Below, in pieces: positions 36,909 to 46,919 of a stretch of DNA of 64,000 bases. The position numbers were made by a program, and so were the translations under genes. The number at the start of each line of letters is the position of its first letter. Within the stretch, counting starts at the first letter, position 1. A model generated the notes under the pieces. That model was not told the DNA's origin and searched no databases. It saw only the letters and a list, made by a program, of their open reading frames with translations. This stretch comes from Sphingomonas sp. 28-63-12. GTDB lineage: Bacteria; Pseudomonadota; Alphaproteobacteria; Sphingomonadales; Sphingomonadaceae. Where the stretch lies: positions 1 through 64,000 of the forward strand of contig NCGD01000010.1 in the NCBI GenBank assembly GCA_002281535.1, given 5' to 3'.

Positions 36909-38366
36909 ATGAGCAAGGCAACGACCCCGCGACTGCGCAAGGTGCGTGTCCTGGCGACGCTGGGACCCGCCAGCAGCACGCCCGAGATGATCGAAAAATT
37001 GTTCATGGCCGGTGCCGATGCGTTTCGCATCAATATGAGCCATGGCGACCAGGCCAGCAAAATCCCGGTGATTGACGCGATTCGCAAGCTCGAAAAGCGC
37101 ATTGGCCGACCGACCACGATCCTCGCCGATCTGCAGGGCCCGAAATTGCGCGTCGGCAAATTCGCCGACGGGCGGATTGAGCTCGTCACCGGCCAGAGTT
37201 TTCGCCTCGATCGCGACCCGACGCCGGGCGATATCAGCCGCGTCGAGCTGCCGCACCGCGAAATTTTCGTGGCGATCGAGGAGGGCGCGCGCCTGCTGCT
37301 CGACGATGGCAAGCTGGTGCTGCGTGTCACCGACCATGGCGACGACTGGATCGACACCAAGGTGGTGACGGGCGGCACGCTATCGAACAGCAAGGGGCTG
37401 AACGTGCCGGATGTCGTGGTGCCGATGGCAGCGCTGACCGACAAGGACCGCAGCGACCTGGTGTTTGCGCTGGACCAGAAGGTCGACTGGATCGCGCTTA
37501 GCTTCGTTCAACGGCCCGAGGATCTCGCCGAGGCGCGGCTGCTGATCCAGGGGCGCGCGGCCTTGCTCGCCAAGATCGAGAAGCCATCGGCGATCGATCG
37601 GCTGGAGGAGATTGTGGAGCAGTGCGACGGGGTCATGGTCGCGCGCGGCGACCTTGGCGTCGAGCTGCCGCCCGAGCAGGTGCCGCCGCTGCAGAAGCGG
37701 ATCGTCGAGGTCTCGCGGCGGCTCGGCCGGCCGGTGGTGGTGGCCACGCAAATGCTCGAATCGATGATCACTTCGCCCTCGCCCACCCGCGCCGAAGTGT
37801 CCGACGTGGCGACCGCCGTCTATGACGGGGCAGACGCGATCATGCTGTCGGCCGAAAGCGCGGCCGGCGCCTGGCCGATCGAATCGGTCGCGATGATGAA
37901 TTCGATCGCCGAAGCGGTCGAGCGCGACCCCATGCACGGCGAACGCGTGCATTTCACGATCACCCGGCCCGATCCGACCACGGCGGATGCGCTGGCCGAG
38001 GCGGCAAAGACGATTGCCCAGACCGCCGGAGCGGCGGCGATCATCTGCTTCACGATATCCGGCTCGACCGCGCGCCGAATCGCCCGCGAGCGCCCCTCGG
38101 TACCGTTGCTGGTGCTGACCCCCAAGCTGGAGACCGCGCGGCGGCTGGGGCTGCTCTGGGGCACCCATGCCGTCCATACCCGCGATGTCGGCTCGTTCGA
38201 AGACATGGTCGCCAAGGCCAAACGGATGGCGCTGCGTCACCGCATCGCCAAGGCGGGCGACCGGGTGATCGTGATGGCGGGCGTACCCTTTGGCACGCCG
38301 GGATCGACCAATGTGCTGCACGTGGTGCGGATCATCGGCGATGAGCTGAAGGGCTATGGGGGGTAG
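36909..38366 (+). CDS. pyk: Pyruvate kinase
   Basis: The enzyme makes pyruvate and ATP from phosphoenolpyruvate and ADP, the last step of lower glycolysis or Entner-Doudoroff catabolism. The 485-residue protein shows VLATLGPASS, RINMSHGD, LADLQGPKLRVG, the catalytic lysine in LLAKIEKPSAI, MVARGDLGVELP, and VATQMLESMI. GAGGAAA precedes the ATG. Its 3' end overlaps the convergent HAD gene by 13 bases. Confidence 0.97.
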   Translation: MSKATTPRLRKVRVLATLGPASSTPEMIEKLFMAGADAFRINMSHGDQASKIPVIDAIRKLEKRIGRPTTILADLQGPKLRVGKFADGRIELVTGQSFRLDRDPTPGDISRVELPHREIFVAIEEGARLLLDDGKLVLRVTDHGDDWIDTKVVTGGTLSNSKGLNVPDVVVPMAALTDKDRSDLVFALDQKVDWIALSFVQRPEDLAEARLLIQGRAALLAKIEKPSAIDRLEEIVEQCDGVMVARGDLGVELPPEQVPPLQKRIVEVSRRLGRPVVVATQMLESMITSPSPTRAEVSDVATAVYDGADAIMLSAESAAGAWPIESVAMMNSIAEAVERDPMHGERVHFTITRPDPTTADALAEAAKTIAQTAGAAAIICFTISGSTARRIARERPSVPLLVLTPKLETARRLGLLWGTHAVHTRDVGSFEDMVAKAKRMALRHRIAKAGDRVIVMAGVPFGTPGSTNVLHVVRIIGDELKGYGG

Positions 38367-39010
38367 CGAGCGGTCATGGATCGAGCGCCGGCGCCCACCG
38401 CCAGCCCCAGCCCCAGCCCTGCCAATGCCGCCTCCAATGCCCCTGCATCAGTGAAATGATGCGCGGCCATCCCCATCGCCCGGGCCGCCTCGACATTCGC
38501 CGGGTTATCGTCGACAAAAAACGCCTCCCCAGCCGCCAGGCCGAAGCGCTTCAGCGCCAGCGCGTAAATCGCCGGATCGGGCTTCATTAGGCCGACATCG
38601 CCTGAAACGACAATGTCGCGGAAGCGATCGAACATTGCCGGCTCGGTGGCGCGAAACGGGGCGAAGAATTCGGCGGAGAAATTAGTGATCGCAAACAGCG
38701 GCACGCCGGCGGCGTCCAGCGCGGCGACAAGCGCGTCCATCCCGGGCACCACGCCCCGGATCGTTTCATTGAATCGGGGGCCCAGCGCGCCGATCAAGGC
38801 CGCATGCCGGGGATACCGGGCGATCAGTTCGGCGGATGTTTCGGCAAAGGGACGGCCGGCATCATGCTGGACATGCCATTGCATCGTCACGACATCGCAC
38901 AGAAACGCATCGAGCGCCCGATCGTCAGCGATCAGGCGCTCGTAGAGAAACCGGAGGTTCCATTCATACAGCACATTGCCGATATCGAAGATAACGGCAC
39001 GCGGCTGCAT
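38354..39010 (-). CDS. HAD-superfamily phosphatase (YihX-like)
   Basis: The 218-residue protein has HAD motif I as FDIGNVLYEW (nucleophile Asp9, with Gly where most have the second Asp), motif II ITNFS, motif III lysine in GLMKPDPAIY and motif IV FVDDNPANVEAA. The DxGNV form is that of YihX-type sugar phosphatases. Its C-terminus (about 196-206) is encoded by a CAGCCC repeat at 38402-38419. It lies ten bases after the L36 gene on the same strand and overlaps the pyk stop. Confidence 0.9.
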   Translation of the reverse strand: MQPRAVIFDIGNVLYEWNLRFLYERLIADDRALDAFLCDVVTMQWHVQHDAGRPFAETSAELIARYPRHAALIGALGPRFNETIRGVVPGMDALVAALDAAGVPLFAITNFSAEFFAPFRATEPAMFDRFRDIVVSGDVGLMKPDPAIYALALKRFGLAAGEAFFVDDNPANVEAARAMGMAAHHFTDAGALEAALAGLGLGLAVGAGARSMTARYPP

Positions 39011-39020
39011 CGGCGGTTGA

Positions 39021-39146
39021 TCAGCCCTGGCGGGCCTTGAACCGGCGGTTGGTCTTGTTGATCACATAGGTGCGACCACGCCGACGAATCACGCGGTTAT
39101 CGCGATGGCGGCCTTTGAGCGACTTCAGGGAATTGCGGATCTTCAT
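39021..39146 (-). CDS. ykgO: Ribosomal protein L36, Cys-free (type B)
   Basis: This 41-residue protein reads [20 protein letters not shown], then [21 protein letters not shown]. It lacks the zinc-binding cysteines and histidine of classical L36, so it is the zinc-independent form common in Alphaproteobacteria. It is part of the large ribosomal subunit near the peptidyl transferase centre. The gene is easily missed because of its length. Confidence 0.95.
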   Translation of the reverse strand: MKIRNSLKSLKGRHRDNRVIRRRGRTYVINKTNRRFKARQG

Positions 39147-39308
39147 GATCGATTCGCTTCTCGTAATTCTTGGGTTCTGGAAAGCGGCTGCGCCTATAGG
39201 CCGGTTGCCGCCAAGTCAAGCGATGTGGTCTCGATACGGCCCCAATTGGCCCCCATATGCCGGTCGGGGCGTTGATCACGAAACGAAACGGGGATGGTGG
39301 AGCCTGAT

Positions 39309-39920
39309 ATGCGTCTAATGACCCCTGCAATTTTGATCGCCTTGGCGCTGGCCGTGCCGATCGCCCCGGCGACCGCGGCGACACGGGTGAAAGTGACCCG
39401 GTTTCATCTCGGCACGCCGATCAGCCCGGCACCGATTTCGATCCAGACGGGCGTCGGCAATGATCCGCAAAGCCTGGAGCAGCAGCAATTTGCAACAGCC
39501 GTGGCCGCCGAGCTCGATCGGCTTGGCTTTACGCACCCCGCCAATGCGGGCAGCGACGGCGATAGCAGCCCGCCCCTGCTCGCCACCGTGACCGTCAAAC
39601 GCGAGAGCCGCGAGGAGACGGCGGCCAATAAGCCACTGACCATCGGGATCGGCGGCGGCGGCTATGGCGGCAATGTCGGCGGCGGCATCGGGGTTGGCTT
39701 CGGCATCGGCAAACGCGCGACGCGGACCTTCTACACCACCGAACTCGCCGTCCAGATCCGCCGTCGGGCCGATGGTGGCGCGATCTGGGAAGGGCGCGCG
39801 GTGATCGAGGTCAACGCCCGGTCAAGGGATGCCCAGCCCGACATTCTGGTCAACAAACTCGCCCAAGCGCTGTTCCGGGGGTTCCCCGGCGAATCCGGGC
39901 GCACTATCACCGTCAAATGA
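39309..39920 (+). CDS. DUF4136-type exported protein with glycine-rich segment
   Basis: The 203-residue protein has a signal peptide (about 1-24, ending PATAA) and a DUF4136-like beta domain: [52 protein letters not shown] glycine-rich stretch at about 112-134 ([19 protein letters not shown]) interrupts it. No lipobox cysteine is present, unlike many relatives. ATG 39309 is chosen because GGAG is seven bases upstream; ATG 39294 is an alternative. It is coupled to the carboxypeptidase gene by an ATGA. Confidence 0.8.
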   Translation: MRLMTPAILIALALAVPIAPATAATRVKVTRFHLGTPISPAPISIQTGVGNDPQSLEQQQFATAVAAELDRLGFTHPANAGSDGDSSPPLLATVTVKRESREETAANKPLTIGIGGGGYGGNVGGGIGVGFGIGKRATRTFYTTELAVQIRRRADGGAIWEGRAVIEVNARSRDAQPDILVNKLAQALFRGFPGESGRTITVK

Positions 39921-41038
39921 CCATCAGCATCACGGCCGCCTTTGACGGCGGCAACATCCATGTCCTGCGCCAGGACGACGCCAGCGCCGATCTTGAGATC
40001 GTGAAGGACCGCGATTCGGAATTCTACCAATGGTTTTATTTCCGGGTATCGGGCGCGGCGGGCCGCACCCTGACATTACGGATCATCAACGCAGCAGGAT
40101 CTGCCTATCCGATGGGTTGGCCCGGCTATCGCGCCCGGGTCAGCACTGATCGCGACAACTGGGTGCTGGCAGACGCCACTGATTATGCCGACGGGGTGTT
40201 AACCATCACCCACAGGGCGACCAGCGCATTGAGCTGGTTCGCCTATTTCGCACCCTATCCGATCGAGCGCCACAATGCGCTGATCGCCCGTTATGCAGCG
40301 ATGGACGGCGTGACTCATCGGGAGCTCGGCCAGTCGATTGACGGCCAGCCGATCGACTGCCTGTCGATCGGGACCGGCGCCAAAAATGTCTGGCTCTATG
40401 GCCGCCAGCATCCCGGCGAGACGATGGCCGAATTTTGGATGGAGGGCGCGCTCGAACGGCTGACCCACGCCACCGACCCGGTCACCGCCGCGCTGCTCGC
40501 CAAGGCGAGCTTCCACATCGTGCCCAATGCCAATCCCGATGGCTCGTCGCGCGGGCATTTGCGCACCAACGCGGTGGGCGTGAACCTCAACCGCGAATGG
40601 GCGACGCCAACGCTGGAGAAAAGCCCCGAAGTGCTCGCCATCCGCAAGGCGATGGATGAGACCGGCGTGACCTTTGCGATGGATGTGCATGGCGACGAGG
40701 CGATCCCGGCCAATTTCATCGCCGGGTTTGAAGGCATTCCCCGCTGGACCGATTCCCAGGGCGACAAATTCTACGCCTTCCAGGCCGCACTGGCTGCGCA
40801 TACGCCCGATTTTCAGACCAAGCTTGGCTATCACAAGTCAGCGCCAGGCAAGGCCAATTTGTCGATGTCGACCAACCAACTCGCTGAGCGTTTCGGCGCC
40901 GTGGCGATGACGTTGGAAATGCCGTTCAAGGATCATGACAGCAACCCAGATCCGCTGCGGGGCTGGTCGCCCGAGCGGTGCCGCACATTGGCGCATAGCT
41001 GCCTGGAAGTGCTGGCAGCCCAGATCGACGGCTATTGA
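39917..41038 (+). CDS. M14 family zinc carboxypeptidase (cytosolic-type)
   Basis: The 373-residue protein has an N-terminal beta domain (about 1-115, with [11 protein letters not shown]) and an M14 catalytic domain: zinc ligands HPGE (H165, E168) and DVHGDE (H258), substrate-binding [13 protein letters not shown] and GVNLNREW, and catalytic Glu334 in TLEMPF. This layout matches the M14D cytosolic carboxypeptidase-like group. No signal peptide is seen. Its ATG overlaps the DUF4136 gene stop. Confidence 0.92.
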   Translation: MTISITAAFDGGNIHVLRQDDASADLEIVKDRDSEFYQWFYFRVSGAAGRTLTLRIINAAGSAYPMGWPGYRARVSTDRDNWVLADATDYADGVLTITHRATSALSWFAYFAPYPIERHNALIARYAAMDGVTHRELGQSIDGQPIDCLSIGTGAKNVWLYGRQHPGETMAEFWMEGALERLTHATDPVTAALLAKASFHIVPNANPDGSSRGHLRTNAVGVNLNREWATPTLEKSPEVLAIRKAMDETGVTFAMDVHGDEAIPANFIAGFEGIPRWTDSQGDKFYAFQAALAAHTPDFQTKLGYHKSAPGKANLSMSTNQLAERFGAVAMTLEMPFKDHDSNPDPLRGWSPERCRTLAHSCLEVLAAQIDGY

Positions 41039-41040
41039 TC

Positions 41041-41118
41041 TTGACGATCACCCCAGCGAAAGCCGGGGTCTCGGGCGATGGCGAACCAAGCCGCTCAAGA
41101 TGCCAGCGTGCGCTGGCA
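41041..41118. repeat. REP-like intergenic element
   Basis: After the carboxypeptidase stop, TGACGATCACCCCAGCGAAAG and CCGGGGTCTC (41042-41072) can form a hairpin; 28 bases on, TGCCAGCG and CGCTGGCA (41101-41108, 41111-41118) form a perfect inverted repeat. The first part matches the left arm of the element at 9291. It may act as a transcript-end hairpin before gpmA. Confidence 0.7.
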
Positions 41119-41145
41119 TGATGCTATCGGAGTAGAAGCTGCCCC

Positions 41146-41832
41146 ATGCCGACCCTTGTTCTGATCCGCCACGGCCAATCGGCCTGGAACCTCGAAAACC
41201 GTTTCACTGGCTGGTGGGACGTCAATGTCACCGAAAAGGGCGCGGAGGAAGCGCGCGCGGCCGGGCGGCTGATGGCGGCCAGGGGGCTGGATTTCGACCA
41301 GTGCTTCACGTCGTTTCAGACCCGCGCGATCAAGACGCTCAACCTCGCGCTTGAGGAAATGGGGCGGCTATGGCTGCCGGTCGAAAAAAACTGGCAGCTG
41401 AACGAGCGCCATTATGGCGGGCTGACTGGGCTCAACAAGACCGAGACCGCCACTGAATTTGGCGAAGAGCAGGTCAAGATCTGGCGCCGCAGCTTCGACA
41501 TTCCGCCGCCGCCGATGGAGGCCGACTCCCCCTACGATCTTTCGCACGATCGGCGCTATGCTGGCATCACCGTGCCCAGGGCCGAAAGCCTGAAGGACAC
41601 GATCGCGCGGGTGCTACCCTATTGGGAGGCGTCCATCGCGCCCGCGCTGCGGGAAGGCCGGCGAGTTCTGATCTCGGCGCACGGCAATTCGTTGCGTGCG
41701 CTGGTCAAGCATTTGTCGGGTATTGCTGATCATGAAATCACGCATCTCGAAATCCCCACCGGGCAGCCGATTGTGTACGAACTCGATTCTGCGCTGGCCG
41801 CGCTGGATCGCTATTATCTGAGCGAGCGGTAA
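41146..41832 (+). CDS. gpmA: 2,3-bisphosphoglycerate-dependent phosphoglycerate mutase
   Basis: The enzyme interconverts 3- and 2-phosphoglycerate in glycolysis. The 228-residue protein has the phospho-accepting histidine in [21 protein letters not shown], then [14 protein letters not shown] and the second active-site histidine in [14 protein letters not shown]. Length is typical of the dPGM type. It is followed 12 bases later by the GFA protein gene. Confidence 0.96.
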   Translation: MPTLVLIRHGQSAWNLENRFTGWWDVNVTEKGAEEARAAGRLMAARGLDFDQCFTSFQTRAIKTLNLALEEMGRLWLPVEKNWQLNERHYGGLTGLNKTETATEFGEEQVKIWRRSFDIPPPPMEADSPYDLSHDRRYAGITVPRAESLKDTIARVLPYWEASIAPALREGRRVLISAHGNSLRALVKHLSGIADHEITHLEIPTGQPIVYELDSALAALDRYYLSER

Positions 41833-41844
41833 GGGAGACAGCCA

Positions 41845-42273
41845 ATGACGGACGGCGCGTGCCGATGCGGCCAGCTTCGCTTTCGGGTAACGGGCACGCC
41901 GTTGATGACGATGGCTTGCCACTGCACTGGCTGCCAGAAAATGTCGGCCAGCGCCTTTTCGCTCAGTACGTTCTATCCTGCCCGCGCCTTTACCGTGATC
42001 GCGGGCCAGCCGGTCATCGGCGGCCTGCATGGCGGCACGCGTCATTTCTTCTGCGGCCACTGCCTCAGCTGGGCCTATACCCAGCCCGAGGGCATGGACG
42101 ATTTCGTCAATGTCCGCTCAACGCTGTTGCAAGATGCAGCGGACTATCGGCCGTTCATTGAAACATTTACGGCGGACAAGCTGGCTTGGGCCGAGACCGG
42201 CGCGAAGCACAGCTTCAAACGCTTCCCGCCATCGGACGCATTTGCGGCGCTGATGGCGGCGTTTGCCATCTGA
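41845..42273 (+). CDS. GFA/CENP-V family zinc-binding protein
   Basis: The 142-residue protein has the GFA zinc ligands: C6 and C8 in GACRCGQ, C25/C27/C30 in ACHCTGCQK, and C70/C73 in FFCGHC. The family includes glutathione-dependent formaldehyde-activating enzyme, but most members have unknown roles. GGGAG lies seven bases upstream of the ATG. It sits between gpmA and purE, with no formaldehyde pathway nearby. Confidence 0.9.
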   Translation: MTDGACRCGQLRFRVTGTPLMTMACHCTGCQKMSASAFSLSTFYPARAFTVIAGQPVIGGLHGGTRHFFCGHCLSWAYTQPEGMDDFVNVRSTLLQDAADYRPFIETFTADKLAWAETGAKHSFKRFPPSDAFAALMAAFAI

Positions 42274-42340
42274 TTTAGGGGTCGCGATGACAAATCACCA
42301 AGGCATTGCCCGTGATCGCCCCAACCGCTAACCCCAAGCG

Positions 42341-42820
42341 ATGAACCCACTTGTCGGCATCATCATGGGCAGCACTTCCGATTGGGAGACGATGCGCCAG
42401 GCAGCTGAAATACTGGACGCCATGGGCGTCCCTTATGAGACCAAAGTCGTCTCGGCCCACCGAACCCCGCAACGGCTGGTCGATTATGCCACCACGGCCG
42501 CCGATCGCGGGCTGAAGGTGATCATCGCGGGTGCAGGGGGGGCGGCGCATCTGCCCGGCATGACGGCGGCGATGACGCATTTGCCGGTGCTCGGTGTACC
42601 GGTTCAGTCCAAGGGACTCGACGGCATGGATAGCCTGCTCTCGATTGTGCAGATGCCCGCCGGCATTCCGGTTGGCACTTTGGCGATCGGCAAGGCGGGC
42701 GCCAAGAATGCCGGCCTGCTGGCAATCGCGATTCTGGCGCTGGCCGATCCCGTGCTGTCGCAGCAATTGCAAGCCTGGCGCACCGCGCAGACGGCCAGCG
42801 TCGCGACCGATCCGGCGTGA
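42341..42820 (+). CDS. purE: N5-carboxyaminoimidazole ribonucleotide mutase
   Basis: PurE converts N5-CAIR to CAIR in purine synthesis. The 159-residue protein shows [22 protein letters not shown] and [15 protein letters not shown] with the substrate-binding residues, followed by [21 protein letters not shown]. It overlaps purK by an ATGA-type GTGA junction, the usual pair in bacteria. Confidence 0.97.
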   Translation: MNPLVGIIMGSTSDWETMRQAAEILDAMGVPYETKVVSAHRTPQRLVDYATTAADRGLKVIIAGAGGAAHLPGMTAAMTHLPVLGVPVQSKGLDGMDSLLSIVQMPAGIPVGTLAIGKAGAKNAGLLAIAILALADPVLSQQLQAWRTAQTASVATDPA

Positions 42821-43884
42821 AGGCACTTCCCCCCGGTTCCACCATCGGCATCCTGGGCGGCGGGCAGCTTGGCCGTATGCTCGCCATCGCCGCTGCGCAA
42901 CTCGGCTACAACACCCGCGTCCTCGCGCCCGATGAGGAAGCCGTCGCCGCGCAAACCGCCGCCAGCTTCACCCGCGCCGATTATCACAGCCGCATCGTGC
43001 TCGACGAATTCGCAAGCGCTGCCGATGTCGTCACCTATGAATTCGAGAATATCGATATCGAGCCGGTCGATTATCTGAGCGGCAAGGTGCCCGTTCACCC
43101 CAGCCCGACCTCGCTTTCCATCGCGCAGGACCGCGCCGACGAAAAGAGCTTCGTCAACGCGCTCGGCGGCCGCACCGCCGCCTGGGCCAAGGTGACGACG
43201 CTGGCCGAACTCCAGGCCGCGGTCGCCACCATCGGCACCCCTGCGATCCTGAAGACGCTCCGCCTCGGCTATGACGGCAAGGGGCAGGTCCGCCTCCATA
43301 CCGCCGCCGATATCGATACCGCCTGGGCCGCGATCGGCGAACGCCCTGCGATCCTCGAAGCCTTTATCCCCTTCAGCCATGAATTCTCGATCGTGCTCGC
43401 GCGCGGCAGCGATGGCGCGATGGTCAGCTATCCGCCACCCTGGAACGAGCACAAGGACGGCATCCTCGCCCGCTCCACCCTCCCCGCTCCGCCTGAAATC
43501 GCGCGCCAATGGGGCGAGGCGGCGACGCTCACCGGCCGAATCGCCGAAACGCTCGGCCATATCGGCGTGCTGACCTGCGAATATTTCGTGGGTGCCGACG
43601 GCCCGGTGTTCAACGAAATGGCGCCGCGCGTCCACAATAGCGGCCACTGGACGATCGAGGGCGCGGTGACGAGCCAGTTCGAAAACCACATCCGCGCCAT
43701 CTGCGGCCTGCCGCTCGGCGATACCGGGCTGACCGCGAGCAAGGTCGAGATGGAAAACCTGATCGGCAAGGATGCCGACCGCTGGGCCAATATCCTCGCC
43801 GAGCGCGACGCCCATTTACACCTGTACGGCAAGACGGTGCGCCCGGGGCGCAAGATGGGGCATGTAACGCGACTGGTTCGATAA
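42817..43884 (+). CDS. purK: N5-carboxyaminoimidazole ribonucleotide synthase
   Basis: PurK uses ATP and bicarbonate to carboxylate AIR, supplying PurE. The 355-residue ATP-grasp protein begins with GTG 42817 and shows [48 protein letters not shown] and [24 protein letters not shown]. It ends five bases before the convergent cytochrome gene. Confidence 0.97.
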   Translation: MKALPPGSTIGILGGGQLGRMLAIAAAQLGYNTRVLAPDEEAVAAQTAASFTRADYHSRIVLDEFASAADVVTYEFENIDIEPVDYLSGKVPVHPSPTSLSIAQDRADEKSFVNALGGRTAAWAKVTTLAELQAAVATIGTPAILKTLRLGYDGKGQVRLHTAADIDTAWAAIGERPAILEAFIPFSHEFSIVLARGSDGAMVSYPPPWNEHKDGILARSTLPAPPEIARQWGEAATLTGRIAETLGHIGVLTCEYFVGADGPVFNEMAPRVHNSGHWTIEGAVTSQFENHIRAICGLPLGDTGLTASKVEMENLIGKDADRWANILAERDAHLHLYGKTVRPGRKMGHVTRLVR

Positions 43885-43889
43885 CCTCG

Positions 43890-44855
43890 CTACTCGTTTG
43901 CCAATGATGCAGCCATCTGGGCCCGTGTCCACGGCGGACGACTGCCGAGATAAGCGGCCAAATCGAGGATTTGAGCGTCGCTGAGCGTCGCGGCGACACC
44001 CTGCATCGGCGCCGCGCCGGGGTCGTTGCGGGTACGGGCGCGGAAGCCGGCGAGCTGGCGGGCGATATAGCTCGGCGATTCACCGCCGATGCCGACGAAA
44101 TGCGCCGTGTGGCAGGTGGCACAGGCGGGGGATTTCGCGGTGCCGCGATTGGCGAGGGCGGCCCCTCGCGTCAGCGAGCCGGTCGGGACAAAGGCAATCG
44201 TTTGTTCGTGCGGATCATGGAGACGGTGGCGCTCGGCGCTTACCGCCCCTTCGATGATGCGGTTACCGAGTGGTTCCCGCGCGGATGGGTCAAAGGCGTA
44301 CAAAAAGCCTTCGGGCGAGGCCCGGGGGATGGTCGTCGCTTCGATTACCTTCGCATGGCGCTGCGGCTCGAGGCGAGAGAAATAGACAGCGGCCGCCCGG
44401 AGCTCAGCCCGGCTAACTGTGCGCGCGACGGTCGCCATATAATCGCTTGGCATCGAGGGGCGGGCCGAACGGCGCGTGCCGCTTGCAAAGGCGCGAACCT
44501 GTTCTTCGATATAGTCCACCGGCAGACCGCGCAGCTGTGCGTTTTCGCTGCGCCCCACACCATTGACCAGATGGCAATAACCACATGCCCCTTCCTTATG
44601 TGCCAGCACGGCGCGCGGGGCTGGCGGATGTTCGTTCGGCAACCAGTCAAGCGCGTGGGTTCGATCACGACGCTGCGCCTCGGTGAAGCTTTTGGCCGAA
44701 CCCGGCAGGCGGTAGACGCGCGTAGGCGGGATTGCCGCGGGCTTGGGTCCCACGCCCGGGAACGCCCAGTCAAGCGGTGCGGCAGGGGCAGCCGCGACCA
44801 GCATTGCCGCAGCAAGCACAACGAAATTCCTACGCTGCTTCACCAGGCGCACCAT
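43890..44855 (-). CDS. Diheme c-type cytochrome, exported
   Basis: The 321-residue protein has a signal peptide (about 8-26) and two heme-binding sites, CGYCH (91-95) and CATCH (245-249), each followed by a cytochrome-c fold with a methionine ligand region (RPSMPSDYMA, AAPMQGVAATLS). Such tandem c4/c553-type proteins carry electrons in the periplasm; the partner oxidase or dehydrogenase is not in the window. It starts 46 bases upstream of... no closely coupled gene and ends next to purK, convergent. Confidence 0.9.
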   Translation of the reverse strand: MVRLVKQRRNFVVLAAAMLVAAAPAAPLDWAFPGVGPKPAAIPPTRVYRLPGSAKSFTEAQRRDRTHALDWLPNEHPPAPRAVLAHKEGACGYCHLVNGVGRSENAQLRGLPVDYIEEQVRAFASGTRRSARPSMPSDYMATVARTVSRAELRAAAVYFSRLEPQRHAKVIEATTIPRASPEGFLYAFDPSAREPLGNRIIEGAVSAERHRLHDPHEQTIAFVPTGSLTRGAALANRGTAKSPACATCHTAHFVGIGGESPSYIARQLAGFRARTRNDPGAAPMQGVAATLSDAQILDLAAYLGSRPPWTRAQMAASLANE

Positions 44856-44901
44856 GATGCAATTGCTCCCCGCCAGCTGTTTCGAGCTTGCTGCCCCGCG
44901 C

Positions 44902-46794
44902 CTATTTCACCAGCGGCAGCGCAATATAACTCGCCCCTGCCCCCGCCACCGTCACCTTCTGCGTCGCCTTCTGATAATCGCCCGGCTTGGCAAAGAAGAT
45001 GTTGGGCACGAATGTCTGCGGGTTGCGGTCATAGAGCGGGAACCAGCTCGACTGGATTTGCACCATGATGCGGTGGCCGGGCTTGAAGACATGGTTCGCC
45101 TGCGGCAGCGCGAATTGATAATCGAGCGGCTTGCCTGCGGCGATCGGCTTGGGCTTGTCGAGCCCCTCGCGGTACCGCCCGCGGAAAATGTCCATCGCTA
45201 CCGCCAGCTGATAGCCGCCCATCTTCTGATCACCCGCGACCTGATCGGGATAGACGTCGATGAGCTTGACCACCCAGTCGCTGTCGGTGCCGCTGGTGGC
45301 GGCGTTGAGATGGACCTGGGGCTGGCCAGCGATCGTGACCGGCGCGGTCAGCACATCGGTGGTGAAACTGAGCACATCGGGACGCGCGGCGGCGTTGCGC
45401 TGGTCGCTGGTCAGCCAGGCTGTCCAGTGATCGCCGTCATAGCCGATCGGCGCGACCGGACGTGGCACGAAGGTGACCGGGTGGGCGGGATCGCTGACAT
45501 AATCCGCGGTCTGTGTGGCGCCCTCTGCCTTGGCAAAGCCGAGCGCCCCGCTAGGCTTCAGATATAGTGGCGTCGTCGCCGGAGCGGCCGGCCAATCGCT
45601 GCGCCGCTGCCATTCATTGCTGCCCGACTGGAACACCGTGACGGGCGCAACGTCCATCGGCGTGCCCTTCAGAAAATGCGCCAGGAAGGGCGCCAGGACA
45701 TGGTGGCGCCACCATTTGCCGGTGTCCTGATCCCAATCGATATTGCCGAGATTGCTGGCCTTGCCGATCTCCTGGCCGTGATACCAGGGGCCCATCGACA
45801 GATAGACCATGTCGCCGCCCACATCCTTGGGCTTGATCGCGCGGTAGACGGCGGTCGCGCCATAAATATCTTCCTGATCCCATAGCGAATTGACCAGCAT
45901 CACCGGCACCTTCAGCGGCGCCTTGGCGAGGATCAGGTCCATCGCCTGTTCCTGCCAATAGCTGTCATAGGCGGGATGAGCGGTGATCTTCTGCCAGAAG
46001 CCGATCTGCTCAAGCCCGTGACGATGGCCATATTCGCCAGCGCTGCCGGCACTCATCAGCTCGTCATATTGATCGGCATGGTTGCGGAACCAGGGGGCGC
46101 TATTATCGGCGGTGGCGATCTGTTCCCAGATATAGTCGATGCCGAGCTGGCGGAACGCGCCATTGTGGAACCAGTCATCGCCGCGCCAGCCATCGACCAT
46201 CGGGTTCATCGGCACGGACACTTTGAGCGCCGGATGCGGATTGATCAGCGCGACCAGCGGCTCATACCCGTCATAGCTGATTCCGAGGATGCCGACCTTG
46301 CCGTTCGACTGGGTGAGGTTCTTCACCAGCCAGTCGATGGTGTCGTAGCAATCGGTCGAATCATCGACCTGGGTAGGGTTGAGCGAGGTGCCGACCAATG
46401 GCCGGTTCATTACATAATCGCCCTTCGAGCCATATTTGCCGCGCACGTCCTGGATCACGCGGATATAGCCGCCCTCGGCAATCACATCATAGGCATTGTC
46501 ATAGCCTTCAAGCGCGGTGGCGAGATCGCCCGCCTTGGCATTCATGCTCAGCGCTTCGGCATTATAGGGGGTACGCGTCATCAGAATGGGGGCGTCCATG
46601 GCGCCCTTCGGCGTCAGGATAACGGTGTGGAGCGTGACACCGTCGCGCATCGGGATATCGACCGAACGGCGATCATAATTGGCGCCTTGGGTCACCGGGT
46701 TCACCACCGCCGGGCGTTCGGTATAGCTTTGCGCAATCGCACTGCCACCAAGCAGCGCGACCGCTGCTGCACCCGCCAAAAACCTGTTGATCAT
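44902..46794 (-). CDS. CocE/NonD-family hydrolase, exported
   Basis: The 630-residue protein has a signal peptide (cleaved near SAIAQ) and the X-Pro dipeptidyl-peptidase/cocaine-esterase layout: alpha/beta-hydrolase with nucleophile GISYDG (Ser173), VNSLWDQED with the acid region, WYHGQE with the histidine, and a C-terminal jelly-roll (VTIAGQPQVHLNAATSGTDSDWVVKLIDVYPD). It resembles glutaryl-7-ACA acylase-type alpha-amino-acid ester hydrolases. The start at 46794 gives the signal peptide. Substrate: acyl amides or esters, unknown in detail. Confidence 0.93.
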   Translation of the reverse strand: MINRFLAGAAAVALLGGSAIAQSYTERPAVVNPVTQGANYDRRSVDIPMRDGVTLHTVILTPKGAMDAPILMTRTPYNAEALSMNAKAGDLATALEGYDNAYDVIAEGGYIRVIQDVRGKYGSKGDYVMNRPLVGTSLNPTQVDDSTDCYDTIDWLVKNLTQSNGKVGILGISYDGYEPLVALINPHPALKVSVPMNPMVDGWRGDDWFHNGAFRQLGIDYIWEQIATADNSAPWFRNHADQYDELMSAGSAGEYGHRHGLEQIGFWQKITAHPAYDSYWQEQAMDLILAKAPLKVPVMLVNSLWDQEDIYGATAVYRAIKPKDVGGDMVYLSMGPWYHGQEIGKASNLGNIDWDQDTGKWWRHHVLAPFLAHFLKGTPMDVAPVTVFQSGSNEWQRRSDWPAAPATTPLYLKPSGALGFAKAEGATQTADYVSDPAHPVTFVPRPVAPIGYDGDHWTAWLTSDQRNAAARPDVLSFTTDVLTAPVTIAGQPQVHLNAATSGTDSDWVVKLIDVYPDQVAGDQKMGGYQLAVAMDIFRGRYREGLDKPKPIAAGKPLDYQFALPQANHVFKPGHRIMVQIQSSWFPLYDRNPQTFVPNIFFAKPGDYQKATQKVTVAGAGASYIALPLVK

Positions 46795-46856
46795 ATCCGC
46801 CCCTGATGAAGTTGGTTCGGCCAGCATGACGCGGCAATCGCGGCGACGCAACGCAG

Positions 46857-46889
46857 AAAGGCCCGCCCCTCCCGAAGGAAAGGCGGGCC
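46857..46889 (-). terminator. Hairpin terminator after the 99-residue protein gene
   Basis: GGCCCGCC (46860-46867) pairs with GGCGGGCC (46882-46889), with TTT following on the minus strand. It begins about 30 bases past the stop at 46920 and would end transcription before the CocE gene. Confidence 0.65.
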
Positions 46890-46919
46890 ATTGCGCGCAT
46901 CGTTACGATGGCGTGAGAC

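Noticed and set aside
34967-37075. Long plus-strand open frame (about 700 codons) opposite the amidohydrolase and DUF1244 genes
   Set aside because: It is antisense to two well-supported genes, is rich in Arg, His and Gln as expected from a shadow frame in GC-rich DNA, and shows no domain.
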